Below are positions 58,601-64,000 of a stretch of 64,000 nt of DNA, one piece after another. Origin of the DNA: Bisporella sp. PMI_857 (taxonomy: Eukaryota; Ascomycota; Leotiomycetes; Helotiales; Helotiaceae); the NCBI GenBank assembly GCA_021307315.1, contig JAJSPD010000048.1:300800-364799 (forward strand). The letters run 5' to 3'. How positions within the stretch are numbered: position 1 is the first letter of the stretch; each line of letters opens with the position of its first letter. The position numbers and the translations under genes were made by a program. The notes below the pieces were generated by a model, which worked only from the letters and a program-made list of their open reading frames with translations, was not told where the DNA came from and did no database searches.

Positions 58601-59584
58601 GATCAGTTTACTTGTTGCCCTCCATTACCCCATATCTGCTGCTCAGATCATAGTGGTTGAAACCTTCCCAGCAATCAATCACACGAGTATGGCAAGGTGA
58701 TCAGTACTTTGCTTAGAGGCGTATGAGACAAGATTATATTGTGAAGTGGATGATAGCCCGCTATGTCAGAAAGATGATTCCAGAAACGTCGGAAGGCGAG
58801 AGGTTTGGGGCTTGGCTTGAGCTGTGTTGGCAGTGTAAAAAGAACCTCCAACATAAAAGTCAGCCACCTTTCACCCCCACAGTTTCGACACCATTAAGGT
58901 GTGTATCACTCCGCTTCACCATTCAGCACCTATGCGAGATCATTCCTTCAGAATCCCACTTTCTCAAAAGCGTAAAGAGGCAACTCTACTTTCGCTTTAT
59001 CATTCAAACTATATCTAATTAAAAGAGTCCGATAAACTTGTCGGTCGTACGCGAGGTCCTCATAAGATATTCATCCCCAAATTTATAGCTATATATACCT
59101 ATCAAGGCTTATCATGACCGTTACAGGAAACTCTGGTTCGCTGCCTCTACAATGACAGCGACATAGTGTAATATTGAATAGCGGTTTCCGTAAAGAACTA
59201 ACGTCGGAATAGGTTTGAAACCTGGAAGTCAACTGCTTCCCCAGCTACCTGGGTTCAGAATGTGTGAGGCATTTCACTTTCCTAGGAAACCAAAATGCAC
59301 AGCCAAGGGAACAACGGGTAAACTAGTTCAACGATAGACCTCAGCAATAATACAGTAATGGGAAAGGGGTCATGGCTTTCCCTGAAACACGCTTTATAAC
59401 TACTGTTCTCAAATATAAGGGCCAATCCAAAAATCCAGATCTGGAATTTATGATTTGAGATGTTCTGTTTTCGGATTTTCGAAATACCAACATTTTATTT
59501 TTAAATAGCTATAACGCATTTTGCGCCACGTTTACGATTAATTGGAGAATATCTCATGCTAAATGTGTTATTGGATACCTAAAT
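55604..59584. other. 4-kb gene-poor region with unrecognised frames
   Basis: Includes an A+T-rich block (56380-57000) of RIP-like composition. Repeated AAAAGTCC/GGACTTTT motifs occur on both strands (57008-57418), among them an inverted TCAAAAGTCCCA pair near 57096 and 57287. Fragmentary plus-strand frames follow at 57897-58163, 58311-58700 (129 codons, MIDLPLLDAHESGASED...) and 58723-59022 (99 codons, MRQDYIVKWMIARYVRKMIP...). These last three look coding in composition and may be pieces of one decayed gene, but I do not recognise it. Confidence 0.4.
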
Positions 59585-59729
59585 TACAGTCAAACCTGGT
59601 TATATCGGAATGAACCTTGGATCCGCCGAGCTTCAGGTAGCTATAATGGACCTCGCTATATCGGAAGCCTCTATATATCGGAAGGTTGGTCTGGCACCGA
59701 GCGTTCCGATATAACCAGGTTTGACTGTA
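59585..59729. mobile_element. Tc1/mariner-type MITE, 145 bp, TA target site
   Basis: Perfect 26-base terminal inverted repeats starting TACAGTCAAACCTGGTTATA and ending in the TA target site at both sides. The interior repeats the CTATATCGGAA motif near the middle. Too short to code. Perfect ends suggest recent mobility. The end sequence type fits pogo/Fot-like mariner elements, by general resemblance only. Confidence 0.9.
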
Positions 59730-60166
59730 TCACGTAGCACAAGGCGTAGTAGCTATTTGTTACGCTCTTGCTGGTGCGATTATGGTTCCTTGACTGATTC
59801 TGGAGTGAGCTCAAGGCCCCATTGATTCACGCGCTGGACCACTTGATCACAACTACGTACAAATAACTACTAACATGTATAGTAAGCGCGCTTCCGGAAG
59901 ACTGATCTGGAAGACTTTTCCAGCAGTAGCTTACTATTGGCAAACAATAATTCTAAAATTTGTGAACAGCACTTTTCAATTCACAAAGTATCAATTTTGC
60001 TATTTCAAGTTTAACAAGCTAGAATTTGGCATAAATTATTTGAATGTAACTTTTTTTAGCAGGTTGATAGGTCCATAAATATCGGTCGAGCCGACACTCC
60101 TACCTTGAGGCTTCAGGCCACAATACTTCGGACAGGGGAGGAGATGCTGTGATTGGTAGAAGGGTT

Positions 60167-60200
60167 CCCTAGTCAACCGCCCACCCTAGTCAACCGCCCA
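60167..60200 (+). repeat. perfect 17-base direct duplication
   Basis: CCCTAGTCAACCGCCCA occurs twice head to tail. Confidence 0.9.
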
Positions 60201-60372
60201 AAAACATCAAATTAGCATAGATTCCTCTGCCTTGTAAATGCCAAATACCTTTGTTTTGCACCTCAAATCAATCAAATTCACATTAATTTAGAAGCTATCA
60301 CTATGCTTATTCGATGTCAAAAAAAGAAGGATCCGAAAACAGCACGAAAACGCTTTACAAAACGTCGAATTG

Positions 60373-60654
60373 TGTAACAACTCAAGCTGAACAGGGATCT
60401 CGATCCGTAGATCTAGGTAGAAGGACTCAAAGGTGTGAACAACTATCAATTGTTATAACTAAGAGAACAAGCTACAGCAGAAGAAGGGAAGGAGAACAGT
60501 GCTTATATACAGAAGGCTGGCCAGGGGCCAGCGTAAGCGAGCCCTGTAGCATCGGTCGCCAAGCTTTGGGTTGCCGAGCCTGTAGTAGCAAGGCCAAGCT
60601 TACCGAGCTCTGCAGTGTCTGGCGCAAGCTCGAAATAGAGCCAAGGCCGTAACA
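60373..60654 (-). mobile_element. LTR of a retrotransposon (3' LTR, element on minus strand)
   Basis: On the minus strand the segment starts TGTTACGG and ends GTTACA, the TG...CA form of LTRs. Directly before it (minus sense, 60655-60668) lies a purine-rich CTGGAAGAAAGTAA, as expected for a polypurine tract, so the internal region lies to the right and this is the 3' LTR. It is far richer in G+C than the adjoining internal region. The 5' LTR must lie beyond the window, so LTR identity is not proven by a pair. Confidence 0.6.
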
Positions 60655-63600
60655 TTACTTTCTTCCAGTATAGCTTGTTTTAAGCTACAGCAAATCAAAA
60701 GTAAAAATTTAAAATTCAAAATAAAAGAAAATCCACTATTCAGCTTATATAGCCTGTTTATTATTATCGTCCAAGCGATTAGCTAGTTCTTTGCTTTGTA
60801 AATAACAGTCAAGCTAGTATTGCAAGTTTACCGGAAGTTTTTAGCTTTAAATACTTATTATAAAAAGCTTTAAGTTTGTATAATGCTTTTTTAACTTTTC
60901 GGCGTTATAAAACACAGAGTTATAGTTTACGCTTACTTACTTAACTTAATATTAAAGCTTTCGACAGTATTTCCGGCTTTGCAACACTTGCTCGATTTTT
61001 TACTTCGGCTGTTAATTGTAAACTACAAGCACTAAAACTTTGATGCTAGCTTAGCAGCAGTCACTTAAGTTTTTTCGCAGAAATTCCGGTGCAAAAACGT
61101 TATAAAACTGATTTCTTTTTGAAAGCTTTAAGCAATACAAGTAATTTATTTGTTCGATAATTTTATATAAGCTTTTATTTTAGTAGTTTAGTTTTCGGCT
61201 TAGCCGTTTACTAGTTAGTTTTTTGTCGAAACTTATATTTTGTTTTTAACTTTAAAATCGACTAGCCGGCGTGCTTGTTAGCTTGTGTTGCTTGTTGCTT
61301 TTAAGCTTTAGCTATTTTAACTTTAGTTTATTTTAAGTTTTGTAATTTTTTCGATATAGCTTAAGCATTTTTCCGGGCTTTTTTAACGTGCTGTAAAACC
61401 GGAACAAAGTTTTTAAAGCGAACTTAGTTTATATTTATTCGAAGCTAGTACTTTAGTTCGACTATAAAAAAAAACAGCCTGTTAAGTAATATAGCAAAGT
61501 AGCTGCTGCGTAGTTTACGCATAAATCAAAGTAAACTAGTTGTTTTAAAAGCATTAGCAAAAAAGCGAAAGCGCTAATCGATTTACTAGTTAGCGTTTTT
61601 AGTCTAGCCGTTTTTAAAATAATATACTGTCGAAAGCTTAAACTTTGTACTTAGTAGCCGGCAAACTTATTTAAAACGCAAAAAAAACTGTAGTTTTCGA
61701 TTTAACACTATAGTAGTAGCAAGACTATAGTACTTATAAACATGCACTAAATACAGCTAAGCTATAGTTTTAGCGTCGACTGCTTTGTTGCAAAAAATCG
61801 AAATAAAGCGTTTGTTTAACTTGTTTATAAACACACAAACTATATTTATGCTTTTTCGGTTAAAAAGCATATTTTTGAAATCTATAATATATGCTGCTAA
61901 AGCCGGTCCGGTATTACAGTAAATACAAAATTCTAAGGTTTTGTTTTTAAAAACTTTAAACTTACAGCAAGCGTAGCAATTGCTAACAAACGCTTAATAT
62001 CGTCGTTTATTTCAAACTAGTAATACTGTTTTTTAATTAGCTTTTTAGTTTTGTTTTAGCTTAAATAAACTGTCGATAAACTACAGTATAATGCTGTAAT
62101 TAAAACTGTACAAGCTAATTCGGCTACTACAAAACGGCTTTTTTTTTTTAGCAACTCGTTTTTTAGACTGTAGCTTTTTTTGCTTTTTTAACTTAGCTTT
62201 TGAGTATAGTTTAAATCTAAAACAGTCCGATTTGCTTAAAAAATTTCGTTTATTAAGTTCAGCTGCTTTTCGATTAGCGACAAAAACAAAGTTATACAGT
62301 TTACTTTGAGTTTTTGTAAAATCCGGTAATTAAACTGTGCTAAAAATAAAAAAGCCTAGTTTCGATTATTTCGTTTTGCTTAGTCCAAGCTTTTAGTCTA
62401 GTTTTGCCGTGTTAAAAATCGGCTTTGTTATGCTTGCTTAGCTTGTAAAATATTTTAAAATAGTATCGAAAAAAAATTTCAGCTAGCAAGCTTGTTTAGC
62501 TAACAGCAGTTTGCTAAACATAAAATATTTTAAAGCTTTGTAGTTGTAATTATTTCGATGTAATTTTTAGTATTTTCGAGCTCGGCACGCTAATACTGCA
62601 AAACTTTAACAATAGCTAGCATTTCTTTGTCGTAAATTAAGTAATTAGTTTTGCAAAAGCTATAGTTTAAAAAATACTTTACAAAGTGCTACTCGCCGTT
62701 AAGTCTTTTTTAAAAAAACACGGCTGCTACTATGTGTCGAAACGTCTGTTTTAAGCATATACTAACTGTTTAATTATAGTAAACTAACAACGGAGCACTT
62801 ATTAGCATAGTTTTAAGCTTGTTAAATGCTTAAGTACACTTGCTGTTAAAAACAAACTTATAATCGCACAATTAACTAAGTCAGCAGTGCGCTATTTAGC
62901 TGTAGCTCCGAATAAACTTTTTGTAAAAATTGCAAAATCTTAAAAAAATGAACTTTTTTAACTGTTTTAAAAAGTTTTAGTTTTTAATTACTTGTATTTT
63001 GTTGAATTTACTTAAATGCCGTTAGTCGAAATAATAAATTTTAAGTACTTTGTTCGCTTTACACTAAATTCACACTTTTTAATGTCGGCTTGTAAACCGG
63101 CAGTTGCAATCGGTCGATTACTTGCTTACGTATGCTTTATCTATAGCTCGTTTTTAAAGTAAATAAAATGTTTAAAATATATTGTGCAAATTATATTTAA
63201 CAAATTCGAAAAGTGTCGTTAATATACTTGAAAAGTAGCCGGCTTATTAATAAAGCCAAAAACAGAATTTTGTACTAAAACAAACTATAGCGAATACGAA
63301 ACGCTGTAAGCTTTTTAAATTCGAAAAAAATCCGGATCCGGTAAAATGCTTAGCAAATATTAGTTTGTAAAAACTTTAGCTTTGCTTAGCCTAACTAGCG
63401 TTTTGTTAATCAATAGCAAAAAATACCGGTTTTTTTTAGTTAACGAATTCAGTTTCCGGTAGTCGACAAAAACGAAGTAACTGTTCGATTTCGTGCAAAC
63501 AAAACAAGTAATACAAAAAAGTTTTGCTAGTAACAACAAATCTTTTTCAAATTAGCTGTTAAATAGTTTTGTATAGTCTCAAGTTTTTCAATTAATGCTT

Positions 63601-64000
63601 GTTTAAATAGCAAAACTTTAAAGTGTTGTTTTTTGTAAACTCGATTTTATAGTTAATACTTCAGTGTAAAGTAAAGTATTTGACTTTTGTTTTAAAAAAA
63701 AGCTAACGACTGTAGTAAATACTAAAAACTTTGTTTTCAGGAATTCTTTCGGCTTAACAGCTGTTGTTTTGTTTCCGATTTTTAATTATCCGGTTTAAGC
63801 CGTTTAAAGTAATTGAAAATAACTTAATTTTTGCTGTCGAGCTTTAGCATAAACTATTACTAGAAATCATTTTAATATTTAAGTGTGCACGTCGGCCAAG
63901 CCGGCTATTTTTTCCTGTTTTAGCGAAGTTTTCGGCCGAAGTTTAAACTGAGCACTTTCCGGCTAGTAATCGTAAAAACGTGCAGTTTTTTAGCTATAAG
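60655..64000 (-). mobile_element. A+T-rich, RIP-like retroelement remains (runs off the window)
   Basis: 3.3 kb of extremely TA-rich DNA without any open frame of 60 codons in six frames, full of TAA/TAG and TTTTAAA-like runs, while CG dinucleotides in TCGA, CCGG and TTCG remain frequent. This is the look of RIP (CpA to TpA) on a multicopy element rather than of ordinary intergenic DNA. No reverse transcriptase or integrase motif could be read through the decay; retroelement identity rests on the adjoining LTR. Confidence 0.6.

Noticed and set aside
60314..60652. 112-codon open frame across the LTR
   Set aside because: Coincides with the LTR and its G+C-rich repeats; no domain recognised.

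Overview
The window is nuclear DNA of a filamentous ascomycete. Genes carry many short introns (44-150 bases) with GT-AG borders and CTAAC/CTGAC-like branch sites. Fungal-only families are common (HET, NACHT-WD40, the POM34 nucleoporin, fungal fructosamine kinase, Cys-rich single-pass surface proteins). Part of the DNA is very A+T-rich and stop-riddled, as after repeat-induced point mutation (RIP). The gene set would fit a leotiomycete, but that is inference. I spliced gene models by eye and checked reading phase across the introns.

Layout. 1-12.4 kb is the dense part: the 3' end of an MFS transporter, a decayed HET gene, a membrane-anchored adenylation-domain protein, divergently placed POM34, the ten-exon HID1 orthologue and an epoxide-hydrolase-like protein without its catalytic residues. 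13.5-24 kb is mostly decay: a second HET pseudogene with membrane segments, an amidase pseudogene, an unrecognised broken gene, a Cys-rich membrane protein and a 1.14-kb non-autonomous hAT-type transposon with an exact 8-base target duplication. 24.7-36.4 kb holds a MYND-finger gene with one in-frame stop, a 12-TM DHA1 drug transporter, a large NLR-type gene (serine esterase-NACHT-WD40) with a frameshift near its 3' end, and a fructosamine-3-kinase-like gene whose second donor site is missing. 37-46 kb is gene-poor with one surface protein, one large multi-pass membrane protein and a mariner-type MITE. 47.4-55.6 kb contains a broken ankyrin STAND-type gene, a seven-TM protein and an intact HET gene. 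55.6-64 kb is gene-poor with a second mariner-type MITE, and ends in an LTR followed by 3.3 kb of A+T-rich retroelement remains.

How it fits together. Five loci belong to families of fungal non-self recognition and programmed cell death: three HET, one esterase-NACHT-WD40 and one ankyrin STAND. Only one is clearly intact. The housekeeping genes (POM34, HID1) are clean, whereas these genes and the single-domain enzymes are frameshifted or lack catalytic or splice sites. The window therefore looks like a birth-and-death locus for allorecognition genes in a transposon-rich compartment. Some lesions fall in homopolymers and may be sequencing errors. I saw no system that is wholly new; the best leads are the HET pseudogene with membrane segments, the pseudoenzymes, the non-autonomous hAT element and directional RIP-like decay of a 62-base duplication.
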